Assembly: GCF_014204985.1 (NCBI RefSeq)
Contig: NZ_JACHMP010000001.1
Span: 7,378,001-7,442,000, forward strand
Source of the DNA: Streptosporangium becharense
GTDB lineage: Bacteria > Actinomycetota > Actinomycetes > Streptosporangiales > Streptosporangiaceae
Direction of reading: 5' to 3'
DNA length: 64,000 nt
Shown: piece by piece, positions 1-9,538 of the stretch
Layout: each line of letters opens with the position of its first letter
Numbering within the stretch: position 1 is the first letter of the stretch
The notes under the pieces: generated by a model
Seen by the model: only the letters and a program-made list of their open reading frames with translations
Told to the model about the DNA's origin: nothing
Database searches by the model: none
Translations under genes and position numbers: made by a program

Positions 1-795
1 CTTGATCGTCCGGATGCCGGCCGCCGCCTCCTCCACGACGGTGGCGAGGTCGCCCTGCTCGTCCTGGACCTTGCGGGAGACGGTGATGTACCCGCGTTCG
101 AAACGCAACGAGGTGATCACGATCGGCACCGCCGAGGCGACCACCAGCAGGCCGAGCGGCCAGTACATGCTCAGCAGCAGCCCGGTCACCGTGACGATCT
201 GCACGGTGATCAGGACGAGGAAGAGCAGGCCGAAGCCGAGGAAACGGCGGATCGCCGACAGGTCGGTGGTCACCCGCGACAGCAACTGGCCCGACTGCCA
301 GGAGGAGTGGAAGGCCATCGGAAGCCGCTGGAGGTGGCGGTAGAGGTCGTCGCGGATCCTGGTCTCCACATCCAGAACGGCGTCGGCCAGCAGCCGGCGC
401 CGCAGCAGGATCAGCAGGGCCTCCGCCGTGCCCAGCGCCAGGGCGAGCAGCGCGAGGGGGACGACGCCGCCGCGGTCGCCCCGGGCGACGGGGCCGTCGA
501 TGATCTCCCTGCCGACCAGCGGGATGACGATGGCGATCCCCACCGCGGCGAAGGAGGGGATCCAGATCAGGACCAGGCGCGGGACATGGGGGCGGAGGTA
601 GGTTCGCAGCCGCCACAGGGAGTCGATCCTGCGGCGGGGCCGGCGCGGAGGCGGCGCCGGCCAGGCCGGCGATGTGAGGTCCCGAGGTTCGGGGGGTGCG
701 GGTTCGTGGTCCCGGGGTTCGGGGGCTGCCGGCCCGTGGGCCGGGAGCTCGGGGGCCGGGGTGCGGGGGTCCGGGGACGCGGTATCAGGGGGCAT
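1..795 (-). CDS. ABC exporter, N-terminal membrane domain (partial, runs off window start)
   Basis: The first 265 codons of an ABC transporter subunit; the gene continues beyond base 1. After a Pro/Glu/Arg-rich N-terminal tail of about 55 residues comes a type-1 exporter membrane domain. It contains the segment RVTTDLSAIRRFLGFGL, typical of the loop and helix near the ATP-binding interface in MsbA/LmrA-like exporters, and several hydrophobic helices. The ATPase domain would lie outside the window. The ATG at 793-795 is the first in-frame start; AGGAG lies 14 bases upstream, so the ribosome site is loose. Substrate cannot be told; many actinomycete members export drugs, lipids or peptides. The gene follows the GH5 gene on the same strand after 270 bases with no recognised gene. 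Confidence 0.85.
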   Translation of the reverse strand, partial: MPPDTASPDPRTPAPELPAHGPAAPEPRDHEPAPPEPRDLTSPAWPAPPPRRPRRRIDSLWRLRTYLRPHVPRLVLIWIPSFAAVGIAIVIPLVGREIIDGPVARGDRGGVVPLALLALALGTAEALLILLRRRLLADAVLDVETRIRDDLYRHLQRLPMAFHSSWQSGQLLSRVTTDLSAIRRFLGFGLLFLVLITVQIVTVTGLLLSMYWPLGLLVVASAVPIVITSLRFERGYITVSRKVQDEQGDLATVVEEAAAGIRTIK

Positions 796-1065
796 CGGCA
801 GACGGCACGCTCCTGTCGGTGTTCGGTCGGCGTGGCGGCCGATCGGGACATGACGGGCCGGAACCGCATACCCCCTCTCTCGACCGGTCGCCCGTGCCAC
901 CGCCCTCGGCGGGTGCCCCGTCGGATCGCCGTCGCCCGCGGAGCGCGGGCGACCCTCAAGTCTCCGCACCGCGGCACGGCGACGGCAATCGGTTCGCCGG
1001 CGGCCATAATGTAGCCGCCGGGGCAGGAAACAAACACTGTGACCTGCGCTTCCCCACGACCTTGA

Positions 1066-2994
1066 TCAGGCGGGGAAGCGCTGGTCCTTCCAGGCGGCCA
1101 GTTCGGCGGCGGCGGCCGACAACTGGGCGGGGGTGACGGCGGGGCCGGTGGCCGCGCCGACCACCAGGGCGGTGTGCACGGTGCCCGGTGCCGCGCCGGA
1201 CGGCCTCAGCAGCAGGCGGTGGGCGGTGGACGAGCCGGTCTCCGTCGCGATCGCCGCCGGTCCGGAGGCGGGCAGGCCGGCGCGGGTGGCCACGTCGCCG
1301 ACCACGACGGTGGTCGCGGAGGTGAAGGACGCCGGAAGGTGCAGTTCGGTGGGGGTGCCCGGGGCCGTGGCGGGTTCGCGCCAGACCAGGACGCCGAACC
1401 GCCGGTCCTTGACCAGCGCGGCGACGTTCGGCATGGAGGACGGGACGCTCAGCCAGGGCTGCCGCTGCCCGGCGCCGCCGTAGCCGGACCGGGCGAGGTC
1501 CTCGTAGGCGAAGGCCAGCACGTCGCCGGCGACCGCCGAGGGGTAGAGGCGGTCCAGCACCGCCTGGTCCAGCCGGGTGGTCACGACGCCCGACGCGTCG
1601 GCGGCGACCACGGAGAAGTCCTCGTCGTTCCAGCCGTCACCCCCGGTCCGCACCTTGGCGGGGTTGCGGTTCATCAGCTCGTGGTGCCGGCCGCTGTAGA
1701 CGTCCCAGTGCCACTGGGTGGAGGAGAGCACGTCTCCCCCCGCGGCGGGGTTCTGCCACCAGCTCTTCCCGGGGATCCCGGAGTCCATGGCCTGGTACAT
1801 GGCCCGCACCATCCACGGCGTGCGGTCGCTGCCGTTGCCGGACAGCTTGTAGCCGAACTCCGAGACGAAGGGTGCGGTGGCCAGCGAGCGGGCCCGGTCG
1901 CGGATCTCGTTCATCGCCGCGTCGTACACCCCGTCGGAGGCCGGTGACAGGTCGAGCGTCATGCGGGCGCCGTCGTAGAAGTGGCTGTTGAAGACGTACC
2001 GGGTGCCGAGAGCGCCGACCGTGGCGAGCCCGCCCTCCTCGAAGAAGCCGGTGTTCCAGAAGGCGAGGGGCTCGACGAAGGCGGGCTTGGCCGCCCACCC
2101 GGCGGTGTCCATGGCGGCGCGGAAGCGCTGATAGAAGGGCAGCAGGTAGGTCTTCTCCCACTCCAGGCCGCTCTTTCCGGAAAGACCCCCGTCGAAGGGT
2201 TCGTTGAAGGGGTCGAACCCGATGACGGAGGCGAACTCCTGGTCCGACAGCCGCTGCCTGATATGGGTCATGGCGGCCGTCGCCTGCCGCAGGAAGGCCT
2301 CCTGGACGCCGATCTCGCCCGCGGAGGTGCTGACGCGCCGGTCTCGCCAGAAGTCGTAGGCGGCCCGGCGGACCGCCTCGTTGGTCTGCATGTTCTGCCC
2401 CCACAGGAAACAGATGCCGCAGGACTCCTTGGGGTAGTTCCCGGCCTTGATCACCCATTCCGGCGCGCCGTCACCGGTGTACCAGCTGCCCTGGTCGAAC
2501 AGGTACGAGGAGTACAGGTCCTGGTGGTAGTCGATCAGGACGCGGATTCCCCGGCCGGTGAACGCGCGGATCTGCTCGACCGCCCTGTCGAGGTAGGCGT
2601 GGTCGATGGTGGAGGGGGAGGGCTGCACACCCTCCCAGGTGATGAGGAAGCGGATCACGTTCGCGCCGGTGAGGTCGCGCATGGCCTGGGCCGAGCGCGC
2701 GGCGTCGGCGGTGCTGCGGAACGGCAGCAACGAGTTCTCATACAGCTTGGCGCTGCCGGACACGTTGAACCCGCGCAGTGTCACCTCCCGCCCGTCGCCG
2801 TCGCGGAAGACCCAGCCCTGTCGCTTGGCCGCGACGGCCAGCGAGGTCTGGGCCGCGACGGTCAGCGGGGTCTGGGCCACGGGCGCGGCCGCTGCCGCGG
2901 GGTCGGGGGCGTTTCCGGTCATCAGGGTGAACGCCAGGGCTGAGGCCAGAGCGGAGGCGGCCAGGCGCGCCGCGCGGGACGGGGCTGCTCGCAT
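1066..2994 (-). CDS. Secreted GH5 glycoside hydrolase, endoglycoceramidase-like
   Basis: 642 residues. An Ala-rich signal peptide (about residues 1-37) is followed by a GH5 TIM barrel. DPFNEP places the acid/base Glu at E265, and FVSEFGY places the nucleophile Glu at E379. LRGFNVSGSAK near residue 74 is the usual first strand. The large loops and the C-terminal beta domain (about 470-620) match endoglycoceramidase-type GH5 proteins, which release the glycan from glycosphingolipids. Actinomycete relatives also act on other glycosides, so the substrate is inferred. The start is the only ATG before the signal peptide. The gene diverges from a two-component pair at 3185, which makes regulation by that pair possible but unproven. 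Confidence 0.85.
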   Translation of the reverse strand: MRAAPSRAARLAASALASALAFTLMTGNAPDPAAAAAPVAQTPLTVAAQTSLAVAAKRQGWVFRDGDGREVTLRGFNVSGSAKLYENSLLPFRSTADAARSAQAMRDLTGANVIRFLITWEGVQPSPSTIDHAYLDRAVEQIRAFTGRGIRVLIDYHQDLYSSYLFDQGSWYTGDGAPEWVIKAGNYPKESCGICFLWGQNMQTNEAVRRAAYDFWRDRRVSTSAGEIGVQEAFLRQATAAMTHIRQRLSDQEFASVIGFDPFNEPFDGGLSGKSGLEWEKTYLLPFYQRFRAAMDTAGWAAKPAFVEPLAFWNTGFFEEGGLATVGALGTRYVFNSHFYDGARMTLDLSPASDGVYDAAMNEIRDRARSLATAPFVSEFGYKLSGNGSDRTPWMVRAMYQAMDSGIPGKSWWQNPAAGGDVLSSTQWHWDVYSGRHHELMNRNPAKVRTGGDGWNDEDFSVVAADASGVVTTRLDQAVLDRLYPSAVAGDVLAFAYEDLARSGYGGAGQRQPWLSVPSSMPNVAALVKDRRFGVLVWREPATAPGTPTELHLPASFTSATTVVVGDVATRAGLPASGPAAIATETGSSTAHRLLLRPSGAAPGTVHTALVVGAATGPAVTPAQLSAAAAELAAWKDQRFPA

Positions 2995-3184
2995 GAACGG
3001 AGAATAGAGCCCTACTCATGTTCTCGTCAGTGCGCAATCCGTTAGAACCGCCTTCCGTTCCTGCCCTCGTTGGTCGCCACCGCGTAGGTGGTGCCGGTCT
3101 CGTCGCGGATGCCGTGGCAGGTGCCGCGGCATCCTCCGGATCGCCGGGCCGTCCGGAGCGGCGGGCTCCCGTACGATATTCCAC

Positions 3185-4324
3185 GTGCCCACCTTCCTCC
3201 GTTCCGTGTGGGACGAGCCCCGTCCTTCTGATCCGCCGCGACGGGTGTGGCGTGACTGGGTGCTGGTGGGGGTGCTCGCGCCGATCGCGGTGCTCGAAGG
3301 AGTCCTGCGGCCGGATCTTCCGTGGCCGACCCTCTCCGTGATCGTCGCCGTCGGGCTGCTGCCCACGCTGCTGTGGCGCCGGACCAGGCCGCTGCTGATG
3401 GTCATGGTCTGCTTCGCCGTCACGAGCCTGGTTCCGCTGCTGATGGGCCAGCCCTCTTCGGAGATGTACACGATGGCGTATCAGCTGATCCTGGCGTACT
3501 CGTTGTTCCGGTGGGGGTCCGGACGCGAGGCCGTGACCGGGCTGGTGGTCATGCTCGTCTCGGCCTCCCTCTCGACGCTCTCCGGCCACACCGCCGGCGC
3601 CGACGCGGTCGGCGCGTTCACCGTCCTGTCGACGACCGTCGCCCTGGGCGGGGCGTTCCGGTACCGGGCCGGGGCGAGGACGCGCGAGATCGAACGGGCC
3701 AAGCTGCTCGAACGCGAGCAGTTGGCCCGTGACCTGCACGACACCGTCGCCCACCACGTGTCGGCCATGGCGATACGTGCCCAGGCGGGCCTCGCCACGG
3801 CGACGTCACGACCGGAGGCCGCGACCGAGGCGCTCCACGTGATCGAGGCCGAGGCGGCGCGCGCGCTCGCCGAGATGCACGCCATGGTCCGTGTCCTGCG
3901 CCGGGACCAGCCGATGGACCTGGCACCCGGCCGGCGCATCGCCGACATCGGACAGCTCGCGGGCCGGGACCGCTCCGGTCCGTCAGTCAGCGTGGAGATC
4001 TCCGGTGACCTCGGCGACCTCCCTCCCTCGGTCGAGGCCGCGATCTACCGCCTCGCCCAGGAGTCCGTCACCAACGCCAGACGGCACGCGCGTCACGCCA
4101 CCCGCGTCGAGGTCCGTGTGACCGCCGACGACACGTCGGTGCACCTGCGGGTGAGCGACGACGGTGACGGCGGCCCCGTACGCTCGACCGCGTCGCCGGG
4201 GTACGGGCTCATCGGCATGATCGAGCGTGCCCACCTGCTCGGCGGCACTTGCGCGGCCGGTCCGAATCCCGACCGGGGCTGGACCGTGACCGCCGTGCTG
4301 CCCCGGACCGGGGCGGCGGCATGA
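3185..4324 (+). CDS. Sensor histidine kinase, NarL/DesK type
   Basis: 379 residues with a GTG start. Four or five membrane helices (about residues 23-160) sense an unknown signal in the membrane. A HisKA_3 dimerisation domain carries the phospho-acceptor His in RDLHDTVAHH (H185). A short HATPase_c domain ends with the G-box segment GYGLIGM. This short architecture belongs to the kinases that pair with LuxR-type regulators. The stop overlaps the ATG of the response regulator gene (ATGA at 4321-4324), so the two are translationally coupled. The gene diverges from the secreted glycosidase gene at 2994. Confidence 0.93.
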   Translation: MPTFLRSVWDEPRPSDPPRRVWRDWVLVGVLAPIAVLEGVLRPDLPWPTLSVIVAVGLLPTLLWRRTRPLLMVMVCFAVTSLVPLLMGQPSSEMYTMAYQLILAYSLFRWGSGREAVTGLVVMLVSASLSTLSGHTAGADAVGAFTVLSTTVALGGAFRYRAGARTREIERAKLLEREQLARDLHDTVAHHVSAMAIRAQAGLATATSRPEAATEALHVIEAEAARALAEMHAMVRVLRRDQPMDLAPGRRIADIGQLAGRDRSGPSVSVEISGDLGDLPPSVEAAIYRLAQESVTNARRHARHATRVEVRVTADDTSVHLRVSDDGDGGPVRSTASPGYGLIGMIERAHLLGGTCAAGPNPDRGWTVTAVLPRTGAAA

Positions 4325-4977
4325 GCATCCGGGTGCTCGTCGCCGACGACCAGGAGATCGTCCGCACCGGGCTCACGATGATCCTCAACGCCCAGCCGGG
4401 CATCGAGGTCATCGGTGAGGCCGGCGACGGCCGGCGAGCCGTCGAACTGGGGCGGCGCCTGCGTCCCGACGTGTGCCTGTTCGACATCCGCATGCCCGGC
4501 ATCGACGGGATCGAAGCCACCCGCGTCCTCGCCGGACCGGAGGTCGACGACCCCCTCGCCGTCGTCGTGATCACCACTTTCGACCTCGACGAATACGTCT
4601 ACGCCGCCCTGAGGGCCGGCGCCCGGGGTTTCCTGCTCAAGAACGCCGGCGCCGAGTTGCTGTCCCAGGCCGTCCACGCCGCCGCCGCCGGTGACGCGCT
4701 CATCGCCCCGAGCATCACCGCGCGGCTGCTGGGGACCTTCGCCCGCACCGGGCCCTCCGCACCGCCGGTGCGGCCCGTCGAGGCGCTCACGGACCGTGAG
4801 GAACAGGTCCTGGCCACCGTGGCACGCGGACGGACCAACGGCGAGATCGCCGACGAGCTCCGCATCTCCCTCAGCACCGTCAAGTCCCACATCGCCAGCC
4901 TGATGGCCAAACTCGGCGCCCGTAACCGGGTCGAGATCGCCATGTGGGCCTACGAGACCAACCGCGTCAAGAACTGA
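4321..4977 (+). CDS. LuxR/NarL-family response regulator
   Basis: 218 residues starting at the ATG that overlaps the kinase stop. Residues 3-120 form a receiver domain with D9-D10, the phospho-acceptor D55 (VCLFDIRMPG) and the Lys of LLKNAG. Residues about 150-210 form a LuxR-type helix-turn-helix (LTDREEQVLATVARG, then NGEIADELRISLSTVKSHI). It would be phosphorylated by the kinase immediately upstream and act as a transcription factor. An open frame extends upstream, but the coupled ATG is the natural start. Targets are not shown; the adjacent divergent glycosidase is one candidate. Confidence 0.95.
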   Translation: MSIRVLVADDQEIVRTGLTMILNAQPGIEVIGEAGDGRRAVELGRRLRPDVCLFDIRMPGIDGIEATRVLAGPEVDDPLAVVVITTFDLDEYVYAALRAGARGFLLKNAGAELLSQAVHAAAAGDALIAPSITARLLGTFARTGPSAPPVRPVEALTDREEQVLATVARGRTNGEIADELRISLSTVKSHIASLMAKLGARNRVEIAMWAYETNRVKN

Positions 4978-5046
4978 ACCGGACGTGACGGCGTTCCCGG
5001 ATGATCCCGGTGCCGGGCTCCCGCTCCCCGACAGTGGGTGTCCCGT

Positions 5047-5829
5047 TCACCGGTGCCCGGGACCGCCCGCTGGAGCACCGGCGGAGCTCGGCAGCGGCGC
5101 GGACCGGGTCGCCGGCCGCCTGCGGATGACCCGTTCGGCCACCGCGACGTTGATCACCCAGCCGGCGGCCATGAGCAGCGCTCTGGGGAGTTCACCGGGT
5201 GTCCCGAAGGCCGGCACCCAGACCAGGTGCGTCAGCACCTGCGTGCCCGCCCCCAGGCCGATCGCGTAACCGCGGATCATCCACGCGCGGTGCCGGACGA
5301 CGTCCCGCCGCCGGATCGCGGCGAAGCCGAGAACGACGGCCAGGGCCATGGCCGAGCCGAAGAGGAGCCGGAAAACGGTGAGGAGATCACCGTCACCGTC
5401 GGGGCGGGGATAGAACAGGGTCATCCACAGGCCCGAGAGCGCCGCGAGGAGTCCGCACGGGACCAGGAGCCGTCCCACGGCGCGGTGCAGGCCGACTCTC
5501 CGGCGACGGAGGGCGGGGGCGAACTGAAAGGCCCCCAGAACGCTGTACAGGCAGACGCTGAGGATGTGCAGCACCACCGGCAGGGGCGCCGCGAAGAACC
5601 GCGCGTTCTCCGGTGTGATCTCCGCGCCGCCCGTCAACTCGGTCAGGCGGACGGCTCCGGCGGCCAGGGGCACGACGCTGAGCAGGATCAGTGCGGCGGG
5701 CACGAGCCGGTCCGCCCAGGCGGAGGGGACTGCGGCGGACGTCCGCGCCGTGTGCCGGTCGTCCACCGGCCGGTCGCGCCACGGGGGCCGCGGGAACGGG
5801 GAACGCCTCAGCGGGCTCTCATCGGTCAT
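5047..5829 (-). CDS. DUF2306-like membrane protein
   Basis: 260 residues with about seven hydrophobic helices from residue 40 on. The segments VVLHILSVCLYSVLGAFQF, RAVGRLLVPCGLLAALSG and VRHRAWMIRGYAIGLGAGT contain the conserved His residues (LH, HR, RHR) of DUF2306/YozB-like membrane proteins. Such proteins may bind haem or a metal, but function is unknown. The start chosen is the ATG at 5827-5829; the frame is open for another 61 codons upstream, but that part is Arg/Pro-rich shadow. The gene converges on the response regulator gene from the right. Confidence 0.75.
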   Translation of the reverse strand: MTDESPLRRSPFPRPPWRDRPVDDRHTARTSAAVPSAWADRLVPAALILLSVVPLAAGAVRLTELTGGAEITPENARFFAAPLPVVLHILSVCLYSVLGAFQFAPALRRRRVGLHRAVGRLLVPCGLLAALSGLWMTLFYPRPDGDGDLLTVFRLLFGSAMALAVVLGFAAIRRRDVVRHRAWMIRGYAIGLGAGTQVLTHLVWVPAFGTPGELPRALLMAAGWVINVAVAERVIRRRPATRSAPLPSSAGAPAGGPGHR

Positions 5830-6108
5830 GACCCGAGCGTGACCGCTGGGACGGTGACGGCGCATCGCCGGAACGGCTCGGCCCGAGTCGGCCGGTCGTC
5901 CGCCGATCGGGCGTACTTTCGGCTGATGAGTCCTGCACGCGGGCTTTCTACGCTGATCCCGGTGGCCCGGACACGCTCGTCGCCGTCCGGCCGGTGACTC
6001 CCCCCGATTCACCGGTGCGGGCCACGACGCCGGCCCGTGAGCGTGCCGGTCCCCGACGGACCTGCGCCGCGTTCGGCACCCACGCCCGCGGTGGATGAGG
6101 AGGATCTG

Positions 6109-7095
6109 ATGAAGGCGTTCGTCCTGCGCTCGTACGGCTCACCCGACGCACTCGAGCTCACCGAGATCGACAAGCCCGTGCCCGGCGACGGCGAGGTGCT
6201 GGTCCGGGTGCGCGCCACCTCCGTCCAGCCCTATGACTGGCACCTCATGCGAGGGGAGCCGTACATCGCACGTCTGATGGCCGGCGGCCCCGGGCTGCGC
6301 AAGCCGAAGATCACCATCCTGGGCGCCGACATCGCGGGGCAGGTCGAGGCGGTCGGCAGGGGGGTGACGGAGTTCCGTCCCGGCGACGAGGTGTTCGCGA
6401 TGCCCAAACAGGGCGGCTTCGCCGAGTACGTGTGCGTCCGGGAGAGCGAGCTGGCGCCGAAACCGAAGAACCTCTCGTTCGAGCAGGCGGCGGCGGTGCC
6501 GCTGGCGGCGGGCACCGCCCTGCTGGGCCTGCGCGACGAGGGGAGGATCCAGGCCGGGCAGAGAGTCCTCGTCCACGGGGCCTCGGGAGGCGTGGGCACG
6601 TTCGCCGTACAGATCGCCAAGGCGTTCGGCGCGGAGGTCACCGGCGTCTGCAGCACCCGGAACGTGGAGCTGGTCCGATCGATCGGCGCGGACGAGGTCA
6701 TCGACTACACGGTGGAGGATTTCACCCGGAAGGGACAGCGCTACGACCTTCTGCTGGACAACGCGGGCAGCCGCCCGGGGTCGGCGTGCCGCCGGGCGCT
6801 GACCCCCAAGGGGACCTACGTCGTCGTCGGCGGGCCGGGGGGCCGGTGGCTGCAGCCCATCCCCCATGTGTTGGCGGCGCTCGCGGTGTCGCCGTTCACG
6901 TCCCGCAGGACGGCGACGGCGGACGTGGTCCGGTGCACGGAGAACAAGCAGAACCTGATCACGCTGACCGGGTTCATCGAGGACGGGAGGATCACACCGG
7001 TCATCGACCGCCGCTACCCGTTCGAGGAGATCCCGGAGGCCGTCAGATACCAGGAACAGGGGCGCGCTGCGGGGAAGGTCGTCATCACGATCTGA
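6109..7095 (+). CDS. NAD(P)H quinone oxidoreductase-like MDR protein
   Basis: 328 residues, starting at an ATG 6 bases after GAGGAGG. Medium-chain dehydrogenase/reductase fold: a GroES-like domain (residues 25-120) and a Rossmann domain with the nucleotide-binding motif GASGGVG (157-163). There is no structural Cys cluster and no catalytic zinc His, so it belongs to the zinc-independent quinone oxidoreductase branch and probably reduces quinones or enones with NADPH. It stands alone between divergent and convergent neighbours, and a strong hairpin follows its stop. Confidence 0.88.
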   Translation: MKAFVLRSYGSPDALELTEIDKPVPGDGEVLVRVRATSVQPYDWHLMRGEPYIARLMAGGPGLRKPKITILGADIAGQVEAVGRGVTEFRPGDEVFAMPKQGGFAEYVCVRESELAPKPKNLSFEQAAAVPLAAGTALLGLRDEGRIQAGQRVLVHGASGGVGTFAVQIAKAFGAEVTGVCSTRNVELVRSIGADEVIDYTVEDFTRKGQRYDLLLDNAGSRPGSACRRALTPKGTYVVVGGPGGRWLQPIPHVLAALAVSPFTSRRTATADVVRCTENKQNLITLTGFIEDGRITPVIDRRYPFEEIPEAVRYQEQGRAAGKVVITI

Positions 7096-7101
7096 GACAC
7101 C

Positions 7102-7125
7102 GGCCCGCCGCACGCACGGCGGGCC
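7102..7125. terminator. Bidirectional hairpin terminator
   Basis: Perfect 9-bp inverted repeat (GGCCCGCCG and its complement) around a 6-base loop, in the 51-base gap between two convergent genes. It has no T-run, as is usual in high-GC actinomycetes. Confidence 0.6.
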
Positions 7126-7146
7126 CGCCGGGGAGGCGGTGCCCGT

Positions 7147-9063
7147 TCATGTCGCGTTCCCGACGGCGTCACGAAGGCAGTCGAGCAGCGTCGCCCTGGT
7201 GAAGGGCTTACGGATGAAGGACGTCCGAGGCGGCAGGCCGACTCCCCCCGGCAGGGAGCCGGACATGAGCAGGACGGGCATCGTCGGCCGCTTCCGCCTG
7301 ATCAGCCCGGCGAGCTCCAGTCCTGACATTCCCGGCATGACGACGTCGGTGAGCAACGCGTCGATCCGGGCGTCGATGGCGTCGGTGATCCAGAGCGCCT
7401 CGGCGGGGGCGGTCGCCCCGATCACCCGGTACCCGGATCGGGACAGCATCCGCCGGACGAGGCCCCGTACGCCGTCGTTGTCCTCGACCAGGAGCACGGT
7501 CGCGTCTCCGCCCCGGGACGGGGACGCGGCCTGGTTCGGCGGGGCGGGCGCGGCCTGGCCGGCGGTCGGCAGGTCGATGCGGACGGTGGTTCCCGACCCC
7601 GGTTCGGAGGTGAGGCTGATCCTGCCACCGGTGTCCTTGACCGTGCCGTACGCGGTGGACAGTCCGAGCCCGGTGCCCTGTCCCTGCTCCTTCGTGGTGA
7701 AGAAGGGTTCGAAGGCGCGCTCGGCCACCTCGGGCGGCATGCCGCATCCGGTGTCGGAGATGCTGAGGCGCACGCGGGGGCCGTGGTCGGCGCCGGCTTC
7801 CGGAACCTCCACGTTGGCCGTCGCGATGGTCAGCCGGCCGCCCTGGGGCATGGCGGCCCGCGAGTTGACCAGCACGTTGAGGAGGATCTGCTCCAGTTTG
7901 CTGCGGTCGATCCTGACGGGGGGCAGGCCCGGATCGAGCAGGGTGACGAACTCGATGTCCTCACCGAGAGTGGGACGAAGCAAGTGCCCCGTCTCCTCGA
8001 TCACGGCGTTGAGGTCGAGCACCTCCGGCTGGGACGGCTCCAGCCGGCTGAAGACGAGCAGTTGCCGGATCAGCGCTCCGCCGCGCTCCGCGGCCTGCTG
8101 GATGCATTCCAGGTCGGCGCGGCCCGGTGTGCCGGCCGGCAGGGCGTCCAGGGCCAGTTCCGCGTGGCCGAGGATCACGGCGAGCAGGTTGTTGAAGTCG
8201 TGCGCGACCCCACCGGCGAGCTGGCCCAGCGATTCCAGCCGTTCCGCCTGGCGCAGCTGCTGCTGGAGGAGTTCGCGCTCGTGCCGGGCGTTCACCTGGG
8301 CCGTGACGTCGCGCAGGATGCCCTGGACCGCGAGCAGCCGGCCTCGCCCGTCGCGGATGCCGACCGCCCGCTGCTCGGTCCAGACGACCGTTCCGTCGGC
8401 CCGGCGCCATCGGACCACCAGCGGCTCGCCGGTGGGGGAGCGCCATGACTCCTCCAGGCTGCGGCGGTCGTCGGGGTCGACCATGGACAGGACCCGCTCG
8501 GGATCGCCGTTCAGCTCGTCGGGGTGGCACCCGAGAATGACGAGCGCGGCGGGACTGAAGTACTCCACCTCGGCCCGGGGGAGGAGCCGGTAACGGAAGA
8601 TGACGTCCGGGGCGTTCTCCGCGAACAGCCGGAAACGCTGTTCGCTCTCGCTCAGCGCGGTCTGCGCCTGCCTCCGCTGCCGGCGGACCTCCGCCTCCCG
8701 AAGCTCTCGCTGCACCACGGGGGTGAGCCGGGTGAGGCGGTCCTTGCGCACGAAGTCGTGGGCGCCGACCCGCATGAGCGCCGCCGCGCGTTCGTCGTCG
8801 ATCTGCCCGGAGACCAGGATGAACGGTATGTCGAGCGCGGCGTCGTGAAGCAGCCGTAGCACCTCTTCCGCGGTGAGGACCGGCATGCTGTAGTCGGAGA
8901 TCACAACGTCCGGTGGGTGCAGCCGCAGCGCGCTCTCCACCGCCTCGGCGGTCTGCACCCGCTCGTAGGCCACGTCGAGACCGTCACGCCGGAGACGGGC
9001 GACGATCAGCGCCGCGTCGTCGTCATCGTCCTGGCAGAGGAGGAGGCGGATGGGAGCGGTCAT
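7147..9063 (-). CDS. Hybrid sensor kinase: receiver-PAS-HisKA-HATPase-receiver
   Basis: 638 residues, no membrane segment, so cytoplasmic. Order of domains: receiver 1 (residues 5-120, acceptor D57 in VVISDYSMP); a PAS domain (about 138-258); HisKA with H288 in GGVAHDFNN; HATPase with the SDTGCGMP and GTGLGLS boxes (about 436-468); and receiver 2 (521-635, D573 in LLTDVVMPGMSG). An N-terminal receiver followed by PAS suggests input from another kinase plus a small-molecule or redox signal. It has no adjacent partner regulator; the nearest is the OmpR-type protein 475 bases upstream on the same strand. ATG start; no alternative is better. Confidence 0.93.
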   Translation of the reverse strand: MTAPIRLLLCQDDDDDAALIVARLRRDGLDVAYERVQTAEAVESALRLHPPDVVISDYSMPVLTAEEVLRLLHDAALDIPFILVSGQIDDERAAALMRVGAHDFVRKDRLTRLTPVVQRELREAEVRRQRRQAQTALSESEQRFRLFAENAPDVIFRYRLLPRAEVEYFSPAALVILGCHPDELNGDPERVLSMVDPDDRRSLEESWRSPTGEPLVVRWRRADGTVVWTEQRAVGIRDGRGRLLAVQGILRDVTAQVNARHERELLQQQLRQAERLESLGQLAGGVAHDFNNLLAVILGHAELALDALPAGTPGRADLECIQQAAERGGALIRQLLVFSRLEPSQPEVLDLNAVIEETGHLLRPTLGEDIEFVTLLDPGLPPVRIDRSKLEQILLNVLVNSRAAMPQGGRLTIATANVEVPEAGADHGPRVRLSISDTGCGMPPEVAERAFEPFFTTKEQGQGTGLGLSTAYGTVKDTGGRISLTSEPGSGTTVRIDLPTAGQAAPAPPNQAASPSRGGDATVLLVEDNDGVRGLVRRMLSRSGYRVIGATAPAEALWITDAIDARIDALLTDVVMPGMSGLELAGLIRRKRPTMPVLLMSGSLPGGVGLPPRTSFIRKPFTRATLLDCLRDAVGNAT

Positions 9064-9538
9064 GGTCCGGTCCCGCTCGCCGGCGACGGCCCGATGCCGG
9101 TGGTCTCATCGCCGGCGCCGTTCTCCGCGGACGCCCGCTCGTACCCGCGGTCGACCGCCGGATGACGTCTCTCGCAGTCCCCCATGCCGATCACCGGGAG
9201 CGGTCGCCCGGTGTCCGCGCGGGCCTGGCGCTCCGCCTGCTCGGCCCGGGTGCGGGCCGTCTCCCGGCGCAATCTGGGAACCCCCTCGGTCGGCGAGGGG
9301 CGGGATCCGGCGGGGAACCCGTCCGGTGCGTGATCACGCCGCGAGGCGCCCCCTGGGAATGACCCGCCCGTATCCGATTTCGCGTGCACCGTTCGGCGCG
9401 CCGTACGGGCACCAAGGTAGCCGCTGCCACCGGGCGGAGTAATACCCGCTATGAACACATATGGGGTTCTTGAGAAGACTATTGCTGATTCGTAGTCCGC
9501 GCCGGGGTTTCCCGGGGAAGGCGCCGCGACGCGGCCCG
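9064..9538. other. Intergenic region, no gene recognised
   Basis: 475 bases between the hybrid kinase start and the 3' end of the OmpR-type regulator. Bases about 9430-9500 are distinctly AT-richer than their surroundings and may carry the kinase promoter, but I cannot assign clear -35 and -10 boxes. I see no credible coding frame. Confidence 0.5.
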